Shown here: positions 17,860 through 26,761 of the stretch, piece after piece | Numbering within the stretch: position 1 is the first letter of the stretch | How the letters are laid out: the number at the start of each line of letters is the position of its first letter | NCBI RefSeq assembly: GCF_900103215.1 | Contig: NZ_FNGV01000007.1 | Span: forward strand, 1-64,000 | Length of the DNA stretch: 64,000 bases | Source of the DNA: Kriegella aquimaris | Lineage (GTDB): Bacteria; Bacteroidota; Bacteroidia; Flavobacteriales; Flavobacteriaceae | Direction: 5' to 3' | Made by a program: the position numbers and the translations under genes | The notes under the pieces: generated by a model | Database searches by the model: none | What the model saw: the letters and a program-made list of their open reading frames with translations, nothing else | Told to the model about the DNA's origin: nothing

Positions 17860-18252
17860 ATGAAATTGGAACACTTTGCAATTAACGTAGAAGCCCCACT
17901 AGAAATGGCAGATTGGTATGTGAAACACATGGGTCTATCCATAGCCAAGCAAATCAAAGAACATCCTTTTATGACTTTTTTAGCCGATGAGAGTGGAAAT
18001 ACGATGATTGAAATTTATAAAAACCCGATTGATCAAGTACCTGATTATAGAAATATGAGTCCATTAATTGTGCACTTGGCATTTGTATCTGAAGCTCCTG
18101 ATTCCGATAGAAAGCGTTTGGAAGCGGCCGGAGCCAGTTTCGTTTCTGACGATACGTTCGAAGATGGTACCCAACTTGTCATGCTACGAGACCCTTGGGG
18201 GCTCTCCGTTCAGTTATGCAAGCGCGGAACATCGATGCTTAGAAATTACTAA
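17860..18252 (+). CDS. VOC-superfamily (glyoxalase-like) protein
   Basis: 130-aa vicinal-oxygen-chelate protein with two beta-alpha-beta-beta-beta modules (LEHFAINVEAPLEMADWY at the start; VMLRDPWGLSVQLCKR at the end). Metal-ligand candidates are His5, Glu52 in MIEIYKNP, and His in LIVHLAF. It lies 147 bp downstream of the AraC gene on the same strand. Substrate unknown; a role with toxic aldehydes made by the neighbouring demethylation route is speculative. Confidence 0.75.
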   Translation: MKLEHFAINVEAPLEMADWYVKHMGLSIAKQIKEHPFMTFLADESGNTMIEIYKNPIDQVPDYRNMSPLIVHLAFVSEAPDSDRKRLEAAGASFVSDDTFEDGTQLVMLRDPWGLSVQLCKRGTSMLRNY

Positions 18253-18484
18253 AAAGAGGGTGAACTATGCAAGTTTAGGTTAAAAGGGATGCCGTATATT
18301 TCGTTGGACTGGTTGCATCTTGTAATGAAACAATCAGGAATCGATAAAACGATACATGGCGTTTTTGTAGTAATAAACGGGCGCCCTTATCCCAAAAGGC
18401 ATTGATACTATAATAAGTGCTTAATTTAGTGAAGTCCATTTTGTACCTTACGGTTCCGTTCATCATCATTCAAAACGTGCTATT

Positions 18485-19255
18485 ATGAAACCTATATCGA
18501 CAGTAGTCTTATTTCTCTTTACGGTGGTCATTTTTTCCCAAACGAAGAAAGTAAAAGAAGGTATATATCGCTGGGCCGACCACCCGGTAAAATTTTCTGA
18601 GAATCGAGAGTCGAGGATTATTCTTGCAGGAACTTCCCCCCATTTTGAATATCTTGGAATTCATGCCTCTACCCAGCTGAAAGGTGCGAAACCAAGCACG
18701 CTACATGCCAATGAAGATATCGAAGAACTGATTATAATCAAAGAAGGCGAGGCCAAGGTCACTTTTGATGACCAAAGTAAAATATTAAAGGCAGGGGGCG
18801 TGATTTTGCTATTGCCCCAGCAGCTGCATTCTCTCGAAAATGTTGGAGATGGAAACCTGACCTATTATGTCATGCGTTACCGGTCAAAGAAACCCATGCA
18901 AATTGAAAGAGGACTTTCAAATGGAGGTTCGCTGCGATTGAATCCTGATGATTTGGTATTTAAGCCAAGTGAGCGTGGGGGTGGCCGACCTTATTTCGAT
19001 AGGCCTTCCGCAATGTGCGAACGAATTGAAATGCACACGACTCAACTAAATAAAAAGGGACCGAGCCATGCACCACACAAGCACATTGAAACAGAGATTA
19101 TTCTGATGTTATCTGGTCAAACGGAAATGACTATTGATGATAAGGAGTATAGTGGTGGTGCAGGAGATTTCTATTTTATAAATTCGGGTTCTACACATGG
19201 GGTTCGAAATCCGACCGGTGAACCATGCTCTTATTTTGCTTTTAAGTGGTACTAA
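18485..19255 (+). CDS. Secreted bicupin protein
   Basis: 256 aa with a signal peptide (MKPISTVVLFLFTVVIFSQ) and two cupin domains at about 65-140 and 180-255. The second keeps a His-rich motif (HAPHKHIETEIILMLSGQTEM), while the first has only part of it (HANEDIEELIIIKEGEA), so the second probably binds a metal. It precedes the pectin enzymes GH28-GH105-CE12 on the same strand. Periplasmic bicupins accompany uronic-acid-containing polysaccharide loci, but their reaction is not established. The 112-bp gap to GH28 contains a LacI-type operator, so it may have its own promoter. Confidence 0.7.
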   Translation: MKPISTVVLFLFTVVIFSQTKKVKEGIYRWADHPVKFSENRESRIILAGTSPHFEYLGIHASTQLKGAKPSTLHANEDIEELIIIKEGEAKVTFDDQSKILKAGGVILLLPQQLHSLENVGDGNLTYYVMRYRSKKPMQIERGLSNGGSLRLNPDDLVFKPSERGGGRPYFDRPSAMCERIEMHTTQLNKKGPSHAPHKHIETEIILMLSGQTEMTIDDKEYSGGAGDFYFINSGSTHGVRNPTGEPCSYFAFKWY

Positions 19256-19354
19256 CCATGATGATAAAGTTGCCGGACAACTATCGTAAATCAGATACAA
19301 AATAAAAATTTATCAAAGTATTTTATGTAAATAAAATTAGCTTTTCTATATTAG

Positions 19355-19368
19355 TGTAATCGATTACA
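19355..19368. promoter_or_regulatory. LacI-type operator at the GH28 start
   Basis: TGTAATCGATTACA is a perfect 14-bp palindrome with the central CG typical of LacI-family sites. Its last base is the A of the annotated GH28 ATG. An approximate -7 element TAGCTTTT ends about 10 bp upstream. The likely binder is the LacI protein at 22976-23986 at the end of this operon. If the operator lies in DNA that is not translated, the ATG at 19377 is the alternative start. Confidence 0.6.
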
Positions 19369-20819
19369 TGAAATCTATGTTGCTTAACCGGTTTTACCCA
19401 ATTGTACGCTTACTTTGCTTATTTATTTTTTTGAGTGCTATCTCTTCCTGTAAACAAGGAAAGCAGAAGGCGACAGAAGCAATCAATGTCGAGGTCGACG
19501 CTTTTGATGCGGCAGATGAAATTATCAAGCGTATCGTGGTACCTGAATTTCCGGATCAAATTTTTAATATCACGGATTTTGGTGCGGTAATGGATGGTCA
19601 AACCGACAATTCAAAAGCGTTCAAAGATGCGATCGAAAACTGCCACAATGCAGGTGGCGGAAAGGTTCTTGTACCTGCTGGAAAATTTTTAACAGGCCCC
19701 ATTCACTTGAAAAGTAATGTCAATCTTCATTTGGAAGAAGGCGCAACGGTAGTGTTCACCACAGATAAAAGTGCATATTTACCCTTGGTGCATACTTCTT
19801 ATGAGGGTGTACAGCTTATGAATTACTCACCTCTTATTTATGCTTATAGGCAAAAGAACATTGCGGTCACGGGCAAAGGTACTTTTAATGGTCAGGCGGA
19901 CAATGAAAACTGGTGGCCCTGGTGCGGCAATAGCAAGTATGGGCATAAAGAGAATACACCGGAACAGAAAGACGCGCATAACTTGCCTCGCTTACGTATT
20001 ATGAATGAGAAGGGTACCCCGGTTTCCGAACGTATTTTTGGTGAAGGCCATGAGTTACGGCCTACTTTTCTCGAGCCTTTTGAATGTGAAAACGTATTGA
20101 TCCAAGGCGTTACTTTTACGAATGCTCCGTTTTGGGTCATTCATCCTATAAAATCGAATAATGTTACCGTCGACGGTGTTACGGTCAGCAGTCATGGTCC
20201 TAACAATGACGGATGCAATCCTGAATATGCCAAGAACGTTCATATTACGAACTGTACCTTCGACACGGGTGATGATTGTATTGCTATAAAATCGGGTAGA
20301 AATGATGACGGGCGTAGAGAAAATATACCAAGCGAGAATATAGTGGTCGAAAATTGTATTATGAAAGATGGCCATGGTGGTGTGGTTATGGGCAGCGAAA
20401 TATCGGCAGGCGTTAGAAACGTCTTTGTACGGAATTGTAAAATGGACAGTCCTGAATTGGAACGTGCTATTCGAATCAAGACCAATACGCTGAGGGGCGG
20501 TTTCGTGGAAAATATTTTTGTAAAGAATATTCAGGTGGGTCAAGTTAAAGAGGCCGTTTTGCGCATCAATACATATTATGGTATCTATGCCAATCAAGAA
20601 GGGGATTTTATTCCCACAATAAAAAACATCCATTTATCGGATATTCAGGTGGCCAATGGTGGTAAATATGGAATCCTTATCAAAGGTCGGGAAGAGAGCC
20701 CCGTAAAAAATGTGACCTTGACGAACGTTCATATTAAGGGGGCTGAAACTCCTTTATCCGTTGAAAATTCAGAGCCTATCTTATTTACAAACTCGACAAT
20801 TAATGGGAAGGCCTATTAA
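19368..20819 (+). CDS. GH28 polygalacturonase-family hydrolase, lipoprotein
   Basis: 483-aa right-handed beta-helix glycosidase. A lipoprotein signal ends FLSAISSC (Cys28). The four GH28 signatures are visible: NNDGC (279-283), GDDC (301-304, catalytic Asp pair), GHG (335-337) and RIK (369-371). The NITDFGAVMDG start of the catalytic domain is also typical. It cleaves galacturonic acid linkages of pectin, probably as an exo- or rhamnogalacturonan-acting enzyme given the partners GH105 and CE12. The start overlaps a LacI-type operator; a second in-frame ATG lies 9 bp downstream. Confidence 0.92.
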   Translation: MKSMLLNRFYPIVRLLCLFIFLSAISSCKQGKQKATEAINVEVDAFDAADEIIKRIVVPEFPDQIFNITDFGAVMDGQTDNSKAFKDAIENCHNAGGGKVLVPAGKFLTGPIHLKSNVNLHLEEGATVVFTTDKSAYLPLVHTSYEGVQLMNYSPLIYAYRQKNIAVTGKGTFNGQADNENWWPWCGNSKYGHKENTPEQKDAHNLPRLRIMNEKGTPVSERIFGEGHELRPTFLEPFECENVLIQGVTFTNAPFWVIHPIKSNNVTVDGVTVSSHGPNNDGCNPEYAKNVHITNCTFDTGDDCIAIKSGRNDDGRRENIPSENIVVENCIMKDGHGGVVMGSEISAGVRNVFVRNCKMDSPELERAIRIKTNTLRGGFVENIFVKNIQVGQVKEAVLRINTYYGIYANQEGDFIPTIKNIHLSDIQVANGGKYGILIKGREESPVKNVTLTNVHIKGAETPLSVENSEPILFTNSTINGKAY

Positions 20820-20892
20820 TAAACCGATGAGAATGATGAACGCAAATAGGTTTAAAAATCGAACAAGAACGAACTCGCTAAACTCGAATTTT

Positions 20893-22137
20893 ATGAAAAA
20901 ATCACACAATACGGTGAAACACTTATTGATTGTATTTTCGGCATTGAGCATCATGGGATGTAAGGAAGAATCTAAAGAAAAGAAGGAAGCGGAACCTGCC
21001 GTCACCAAAACTATTGTACCAGAAAATTTAAAGTGGTCGGAAAGAATGATGTTATCGGAAATTGAACGTTTTCCGAAGGCATCTAAACTCGATTTTGTTG
21101 ACAAACCAAGATGGAGTTATACCAATGGTTTGGTATTGATGGCCTGTGCAGAAGTATACCAAAGAAGTAATGAGCAGAAATATTACGATTATATTTATGC
21201 GTATGCAGATGAATTGGTGGGCGAAGATGGTACTATCAAGACGTATTCGCTTGAAAGTCAAAATCTTGATATGGTTAAATCAGGCGATGTGCTTTTGTAT
21301 TTGTATCCCAAAACCAAGGAAGAACGTTTTTTAAGAGCTGCTCAAACCTTACGTAGCCAAATAGATACACAGCCGCGCACCCCCGATGGCGGATTTTGGC
21401 ATAAGAAAAGATATCCCTATCAAATGTGGCTTGACGGATTGTACATGGCGCATCCTTTTTATGCGCATTATACCCTAGAATATGATAAAGGGTCGTCTGC
21501 ACAAAAGGCTTACGACGATATTGTACATCAATTCGATTTGATTCAAGAACATAGTCTCGATGCTGAAACGGGCTTGTTATATCATGGCTGGGATTCTAGT
21601 AAAGAACAACGTTGGGCAAATAAGGAGACCGGAACATCTCCTCATTTTTGGTCCAGGGCCATGGGGTGGTATGGTATGGCCATGGTCGATGTACTTGATT
21701 ATCTTCCTGCGAATCACCCAGGAAGAAAAAGAATAATTGGGTACCTTAATCAGTATGCCGAGGCGCTTACCAAATATCAAGATGAGACCGGACTTTGGTA
21801 TCAGGTATTGGATATGGGTGATAAAGAAGGGAATTATTTGGAAGCTTCTGGTTCATCAATGTTCAGTTATGTATTTGCTAAAGGAGCGCATAAAGGATAT
21901 TTGCCCGAAACATATTTGGCAAGTGCCGAAATAGCATATCAAGGTATTCTAGATAATCTTATTTCGGTGGAAGACAACGGCATGGTAAACCTTAATCAAG
22001 TTTGTGCCGTGGCGGGGTTAGGCGGAGACCCTTATCGTGATGGGTCTTATGAATATTATGTGAATGAGAAAATACGTTCCAACGATCCAAAAGGTACCGG
22101 ACCCTTTATATTTGCTAGTTTAGAGTTGGATAAATAA
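20893..22137 (+). CDS. GH105 unsaturated rhamnogalacturonyl hydrolase, lipoprotein
   Basis: 414 aa from the ATG at 20893. The open frame extends upstream to a TTG inside GH28, but 20893 begins a proper lipoprotein signal (MKKSHNTVKHLLIVFSALSIMGC). The rest is an (alpha/alpha)6 barrel of the YteR/YesR family with the Asp-containing KRYPYQMWLDGLYMAHPF motif and HFWSRAMGWYGMAMVD. It hydrates and removes the 4,5-unsaturated galacturonyl residue left by pectate or rhamnogalacturonan lyases. It lies 73 bp after GH28 and 9 bp before CE12 in one operon. Confidence 0.92.
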   Translation: MKKSHNTVKHLLIVFSALSIMGCKEESKEKKEAEPAVTKTIVPENLKWSERMMLSEIERFPKASKLDFVDKPRWSYTNGLVLMACAEVYQRSNEQKYYDYIYAYADELVGEDGTIKTYSLESQNLDMVKSGDVLLYLYPKTKEERFLRAAQTLRSQIDTQPRTPDGGFWHKKRYPYQMWLDGLYMAHPFYAHYTLEYDKGSSAQKAYDDIVHQFDLIQEHSLDAETGLLYHGWDSSKEQRWANKETGTSPHFWSRAMGWYGMAMVDVLDYLPANHPGRKRIIGYLNQYAEALTKYQDETGLWYQVLDMGDKEGNYLEASGSSMFSYVFAKGAHKGYLPETYLASAEIAYQGILDNLISVEDNGMVNLNQVCAVAGLGGDPYRDGSYEYYVNEKIRSNDPKGTGPFIFASLELDK

Positions 22138-22146
22138 ACAAAATAA

Positions 22147-22926
22147 ATGCGGACTCACTTTTTTTACAGCTTCTTTCTATTTTTTATGATGTTGGCAACA
22201 ATCGGCACGGCACAAGAAAAAACAGTATATACCATCGGAGATTCGACCATGGCGGATAAGCAGGATCCTGATAATAACCCCGAGCATGGCTGGGGGCAAT
22301 TGTTACCTGAATTAATGACCAATGAAATTCGAATAGAAAACCATGCAGTAAATGGTCGAAGCAGTCGTAGTTTTATTGATGAGGGAAAATGGCAAGTAGT
22401 CTTGGATAAATTGAAAGCTGGAGATTATGTCTTGATTCAGTTCGGGCATAACGACCAAAAGATTAAAGATGCCTCACGGTACACGAATCCATATACCCAA
22501 TACCGTTACAATCTTGAACGTTTTGTTACCGAGAGTAGGGCTAAAGGTGCCACCCCGATTCTACTAACTTCCATAGTTCGCCGCAGGTTTAATGAAAGTG
22601 GCACGTTGGAAGATACCCATGGGGCTTATCCGTTAGTCGTAAGGATGGTCGCCGATGCTATGGAGGCCCCCTTTGTCGACCTGCAGTATTTGACCGAACG
22701 TTTGGAGACTGCCTATGGTGCTGAAAAATCAAAAGAACTTCACTTGCATTTTGAACCTAATGAAATTGACTATTTTATCAAAGGAAAACATGATGATACC
22801 CACTTGTCGAGAAAAGGCGCTAAATTGGTGGCCAGTTTGGCATTGCAAGATATCGCAAAGCTTGACCTCGGGTTAAACCGCTATATTTTACCTAGTGTTA
22901 TGCAACACAAAATTCTGAATAATTAA
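22147..22926 (+). CDS. CE12 rhamnogalacturonan acetylesterase (SGNH hydrolase)
   Basis: 259 aa with a cleavable signal peptide (to about residue 22). SGNH blocks: I, IGDSTMAD with nucleophile Ser33; II, VNGRSSRSF with the Gly; III, QFGHND with the Asn; V, DDTHLS with the catalytic Asp and His. This pattern is CE12. It removes acetyl groups from pectin backbone galacturonate so that GH28 and GH105 can act. It follows GH105 by 9 bp. Confidence 0.9.
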   Translation: MRTHFFYSFFLFFMMLATIGTAQEKTVYTIGDSTMADKQDPDNNPEHGWGQLLPELMTNEIRIENHAVNGRSSRSFIDEGKWQVVLDKLKAGDYVLIQFGHNDQKIKDASRYTNPYTQYRYNLERFVTESRAKGATPILLTSIVRRRFNESGTLEDTHGAYPLVVRMVADAMEAPFVDLQYLTERLETAYGAEKSKELHLHFEPNEIDYFIKGKHDDTHLSRKGAKLVASLALQDIAKLDLGLNRYILPSVMQHKILNN

Positions 22927-22975
22927 TGAACAGGATTTTTGAATTAGGTCGGGGTGCTTCTTTTGAGTACATATT

Positions 22976-23986
22976 ATGAAGGATAAGATTACAATTTACG
23001 ACATAGCCAAAAAACTGAACATCACTGCAGCTACGGTGTCGCGTGCTTTGAACAACAACCCGAAAATCAGTGAAAGTACGCGAAAGAAGGTGTTGGCAAT
23101 GGCAGACGAGATGCATTATGAGCAAAACAAACTTGCTCTGGCACTTAAAAGTGGAAAAAGTAATACAGTAGGTGTAGTAGTACCTTTTATCGACCGGAAC
23201 TTTTTCTCTTCCATCATTAGAGGAATCGAGGAAGAATTATATCCGAAGGGTTATCACGTGATTATTTGCCAATCCCAAGAAGACGAACAAAAAGAACTAA
23301 AAAATTTCAATGCCCTTTTAAATGCACAGATAGATGGGCTAATGGTCTCGGTTTCAAAGAACACCAAAAATTTTGACCATTTTGACCATGTGCTCAAAAA
23401 GAAGGTACCCGTTATTTTTTTCGACCGAAAAGTCGATATGAAAGGTGTAAGTACTGTTACCTTAGATGATTACAAGGCAGGCTATGAGGCTACCAAGCAT
23501 TTGATAGTAAATGGTGCCAAACGAATTGCCCATCTTTCGGGAGATTGGGCGCTCGATATATATCAAAGAAGAATGGCTGGCTATAAACAGGCTTTGGTAG
23601 ACCATAATATTGACTGCCCCGAGGGGTATGTTGTAAAAGGGCAGAGCGATATAGGTGCGGGCAAGAAAGCCGTAAAAAAATTGATGAAACTTGACCCTTT
23701 GCCCGATGCCATTTTTTCGGCGAGTGATTTTGCGGCGTTAGGTGCTATTCAGCAACTAAAAGAGATGGGAATGCGTGTTCCTGAAGATGTAAAAGTAGTC
23801 GGCTTTAGTAATGAACCCTTTACCAAATTTATGGAGGTGCCGATAACAACGGTTGATCAATCACCAATGGAAATGGGAATGATGGCAGCCAAAGTATTTC
23901 TTGAACAGGTTAAGAATACTAGTGTACCCATTGAAAAGAATGTAGTGATCGCACCAAAACTAAAAATTCGAAAATCGTCGTTATAG
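22976..23986 (+). CDS. LacI-family transcriptional regulator
   Basis: 336 aa. The N-terminal HTH is TIYDIAKKLNITAATVSRAL with the hinge helix near residue 55, followed by a periplasmic-binding-protein-like sensor domain (TVGVVVPFIDRNFFSSIIRGIEEEL). It ends the pectin operon 49 bp after CE12, so it is a local autoregulated controller. A perfect LacI palindrome at 19355-19368 is its probable operator. Its effector is unknown, perhaps a galacturonate or rhamnose derivative. It converges with araR, with only 6 bp between stop codons. Confidence 0.93.
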   Translation: MKDKITIYDIAKKLNITAATVSRALNNNPKISESTRKKVLAMADEMHYEQNKLALALKSGKSNTVGVVVPFIDRNFFSSIIRGIEEELYPKGYHVIICQSQEDEQKELKNFNALLNAQIDGLMVSVSKNTKNFDHFDHVLKKKVPVIFFDRKVDMKGVSTVTLDDYKAGYEATKHLIVNGAKRIAHLSGDWALDIYQRRMAGYKQALVDHNIDCPEGYVVKGQSDIGAGKKAVKKLMKLDPLPDAIFSASDFAALGAIQQLKEMGMRVPEDVKVVGFSNEPFTKFMEVPITTVDQSPMEMGMMAAKVFLEQVKNTSVPIEKNVVIAPKLKIRKSSL

Positions 23987-23992
23987 TGAGGC

Positions 23993-24685
23993 TTAAAGCT
24001 TGAAATTAAAACCCTCATCCACTTTCCTGTTATATTTTTCTTGATCGAACTGATAGAGGAAAGCTCCCTTTTTTGACATCGTCATATCTTTTTCATCGAG
24101 TTTTTGTAGAATATCCAGTGAATTTACTTTACTAATGAAATTACGCTTGTCGAGGTTTTTATCCAAAATAGATTCATAAAGTTTCTGTAACTGGCGCATG
24201 GTGAATTTTTCAGGAAGAAGCTCGAAACCGATTGGTTTGTCTTTGGCCCTCTGTTGCAACCTTGCCATGGCCCGCTCCACCATAGTATCGTGGTCAAAAA
24301 TTAATTTTGGTACATCCTTTAAACTGAACCATTGGGCTTTATCAATATGTGTAATCTTTTTGTCATGTGCCGCGATATCGATCAATGCATAATATGCGAC
24401 AGAAATGGTACGTTCCGCAGGGTCTCTATCAACTTTGCTGAAGACATAAAATTGCTCCATATAAATACCGTGTAATCCAGTAAGGTGATGGAGTATTCGA
24501 ATGGCAGCTTGATCTAGATTTTCTTCCTCTCTAAGAAATCCTCCTATCAACGACCATTTGCCCATTTCGGGTTCGAAATTTCTTTTGACCAATAGGATTT
24601 TCAAGTCTTCTTCATCAAAACCGAAGATGATACAATCTACCGCTAAAAGAACCTTGTCTTCACTCACATACTTGTTAAGTACCAT
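23993..24685 (-). CDS. araR: AraR, Nudix-domain arabinose regulator
   Basis: 230 aa: an N-terminal Nudix-like fold (residues 8-140, LLVKRNFEPEMGKWSLIGGFL then a degenerate Nudix box EEENLDQAAIRILHHLTGL) and a C-terminal winged helix (145-225). The catalytic REUXEE glutamates are incomplete, so it senses rather than hydrolyses. This is the NrtR-related architecture of AraR described in Bacteroides, which represses arabinose genes and releases DNA on L-arabinose. Its position divergent from araB-araD-araA supports the assignment. Confidence 0.85.
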   Translation of the reverse strand: MVLNKYVSEDKVLLAVDCIIFGFDEEDLKILLVKRNFEPEMGKWSLIGGFLREEENLDQAAIRILHHLTGLHGIYMEQFYVFSKVDRDPAERTISVAYYALIDIAAHDKKITHIDKAQWFSLKDVPKLIFDHDTMVERAMARLQQRAKDKPIGFELLPEKFTMRQLQKLYESILDKNLDKRNFISKVNSLDILQKLDEKDMTMSKKGAFLYQFDQEKYNRKVDEGFNFKL

Positions 24686-25084
24686 AGTAATCGTTGAAAT
24701 AACAATTTATAATTGATTAAATCTGTCATTAATTCGCCACAGGCTTTGACCTATGTCGTAAGTTTAATTATACAGTAATAGCTGAAAAAGGCTTCAGAAG
24801 GTGTAAACCGAAAGTATTGGCAATTAAAATACTCAAAATATTACTTTATACCAAGTTTTATTTCGGTTGATCACGTTCGGGTCGGAACTCCATATTGTTG
24901 TTTGATAGATAGTTATTGTTCATAGAGCTACACTTTTTTTATGATGTTTTAGGCGGGTTGGCAGGCGTCTTAGTCGCTTTAAACAAATGCATAAAATGTT
25001 ATTTAGACCTTTTAAATACAATAGTGTGTAATAAACACTTACAAAATATTTGCACTATCTTGCGCAGAGTCTTAGTTTTCTAAT
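24686..25084. other. araR-araB divergent control region
   Basis: 399 bp without a credible gene. The araB-proximal 65 bp hold a palindrome (25023-25039) and a -7-like AATATTTG (25045-25052). The central part shows no repeat or hairpin that I could support. The araR promoter was not resolved. Confidence 0.5.
25023..25039. promoter_or_regulatory. Candidate AraR operator
   Basis: AGTGTGTAATAAACACT is a 17-bp palindrome with one mismatched pair about a central A. It ends 6 bp before AATATTTG (7 of 8 to TAnnTTTG), 46 bp upstream of the araB ATG. Position between the -33 and -7 regions fits repression. Binding by AraR is inferred, as I cannot compare it with the published Bacteroides motif. Confidence 0.45.
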
Positions 25085-26761
25085 ATGAAAGAATATGTAA
25101 TTGGCCTAGATTATGGCACAGATTCCGTACGCGCCGTTTTGATTGATTCCGCGAATGGTAATGAATTGTCATCTGAAGTATATTGGTATGAACGATGGAA
25201 GAGCGGAGCATACTGCAATGCATCTATTAATCAGTTTCGACAACATCCGCTAGATCACATTAAAGGATTGGAACATACTATAAAAACAGTAGTTTCAAAT
25301 ACAGAAGTCGCCCCGGAATCAATAAAGGGAATTTGCATCGATACGACGGGGTCTTCACCGGTTCCCGTAACCGAAAACGGCACTGCCTTGGCCTTGGTGA
25401 AGGGCTTTGAAGAGAATCCGAATGCGATGATGGTACTTTGGAAAGACCATACTGCTATCAAAGAAGCCGAAGAGATCAATGAATTGGCTGCCAATTGGGG
25501 AGGTATCAATTACACACGATATGAAGGCGGAATTTATTCTTCGGAATGGTTCTGGGCAAAAATTTTACATGTAGCAAGAGAAGATAAAACGGTAAAGGAA
25601 GCTGCGAACTCCTGGATGGAACATTGCGACCTGATGACCTTTATGATAAGCGATCACTCTGATTTAAAGTCATTTAAAAGAAGTAGATGTGCCGCTGGGC
25701 ATAAGGCGATGTGGCATGCCGATTGGAACGGTTTACCTTCCGAAGATTTTTTAGGGCGCCTTGATCCCTACTTGGCGAAGCTCAGAAGTAAATTATATAA
25801 TGAAACCTATACCTCCGATGAGGTGGCGGGCCATTTAAGCGAAGCCTGGGCACAAAAATTGGGCCTGACGACGGAGACCGTGGTTGCTGTAGGAACTTTT
25901 GATGCACATTCAGGTGCTGTTGGTGCAAAAATAGAGGAAGGTGCACTGGTGCGGGTAATGGGTACCTCGACCTGTGATATAATCGTTGCGCCAGAGCAGG
26001 CCATAGGCACTAAAACGGTACGGGGCATATGCGGACAGGTAGATGGATCTGTAATACCAGGGTTGATTGGTTTGGAAGCTGGCCAATCTGCTTTTGGCGA
26101 TGTCTTGGCCTGGTTTAAAGATGTGCTTTCGTGGCCGATTGAAAATCTAGTACTGACCTCAAAAGTGCTTACAGATGAACAAAAGCAAAAATTGAAGGAG
26201 GAGATAGAATCGGAATTTATAAAGAAACTATCCGAACAGGCAGAGGCAATTCCGTTGTCGGAAAGTGTTCCTACTGCACTTGATTGGGTCAACGGAAGAA
26301 GAACTCCCGATGCCAATCAGAACCTAAAAAGTGCTATTTCCAATTTATCCTTGGGCAGTAGTGCCCCTCATATTTTTAAAGCTTTGGTGAATGCCATTTG
26401 TTTTGGATCTAAAAAAATTGCGGAACGTTTTCAAGAAGAAGGTGTTGCCATCAGCAGTGTTATTGGCATTGGGGGGGTGGCCCGAAAATCGCCTTTTATT
26501 ATGCAAACTTTGGCCAATGTGATGAACATGCCCATAAAAGTGGCCGAATCTGACCAGGCACCAGCTCTGGGTGCAGCAATATATGCGGCAGTAGCGGCCG
26601 GTATATATGATAATGTTATAGATGCCGCTAAAAACATGGGAAGTGATTTTGAGGCGGAATATCAACCACAACCCGAAGCGGTCGTTATTTATGAAGCGCT
26701 CATAAAATCTTATGAAGATTTGGGGAACTTTATAGAAGAAAATAGTACTAAATACAGTTAA
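25085..26761 (+). CDS. araB: L-ribulokinase
   Basis: 558-aa FGGY-family kinase, usual length for AraB. The N-terminal phosphate motif is IGLDYGTDSVRAV, the sugar loop YWYERWKSGAYC, and the C-terminal ATP segment IGIGGVARKSPFIMQTLANV with ALGAAIYAAVAAG. It phosphorylates L-ribulose to L-ribulose-5-phosphate. It is the first gene of araBDA, transcribed away from araR. Confidence 0.95.
   Translation: MKEYVIGLDYGTDSVRAVLIDSANGNELSSEVYWYERWKSGAYCNASINQFRQHPLDHIKGLEHTIKTVVSNTEVAPESIKGICIDTTGSSPVPVTENGTALALVKGFEENPNAMMVLWKDHTAIKEAEEINELAANWGGINYTRYEGGIYSSEWFWAKILHVAREDKTVKEAANSWMEHCDLMTFMISDHSDLKSFKRSRCAAGHKAMWHADWNGLPSEDFLGRLDPYLAKLRSKLYNETYTSDEVAGHLSEAWAQKLGLTTETVVAVGTFDAHSGAVGAKIEEGALVRVMGTSTCDIIVAPEQAIGTKTVRGICGQVDGSVIPGLIGLEAGQSAFGDVLAWFKDVLSWPIENLVLTSKVLTDEQKQKLKEEIESEFIKKLSEQAEAIPLSESVPTALDWVNGRRTPDANQNLKSAISNLSLGSSAPHIFKALVNAICFGSKKIAERFQEEGVAISSVIGIGGVARKSPFIMQTLANVMNMPIKVAESDQAPALGAAIYAAVAAGIYDNVIDAAKNMGSDFEAEYQPQPEAVVIYEALIKSYEDLGNFIEENSTKYS

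Noticed and set aside
20761-20892. TTG start extending GH105 into GH28
   Set aside because: The extension has no signal peptide character and overlaps GH28; ATG 20893 opens a clean lipoprotein signal.
24747-24758. TGACCTATGTCG near araR
   Set aside because: One mismatch to the palindrome and no -7-like element at the fixed distance on either strand.
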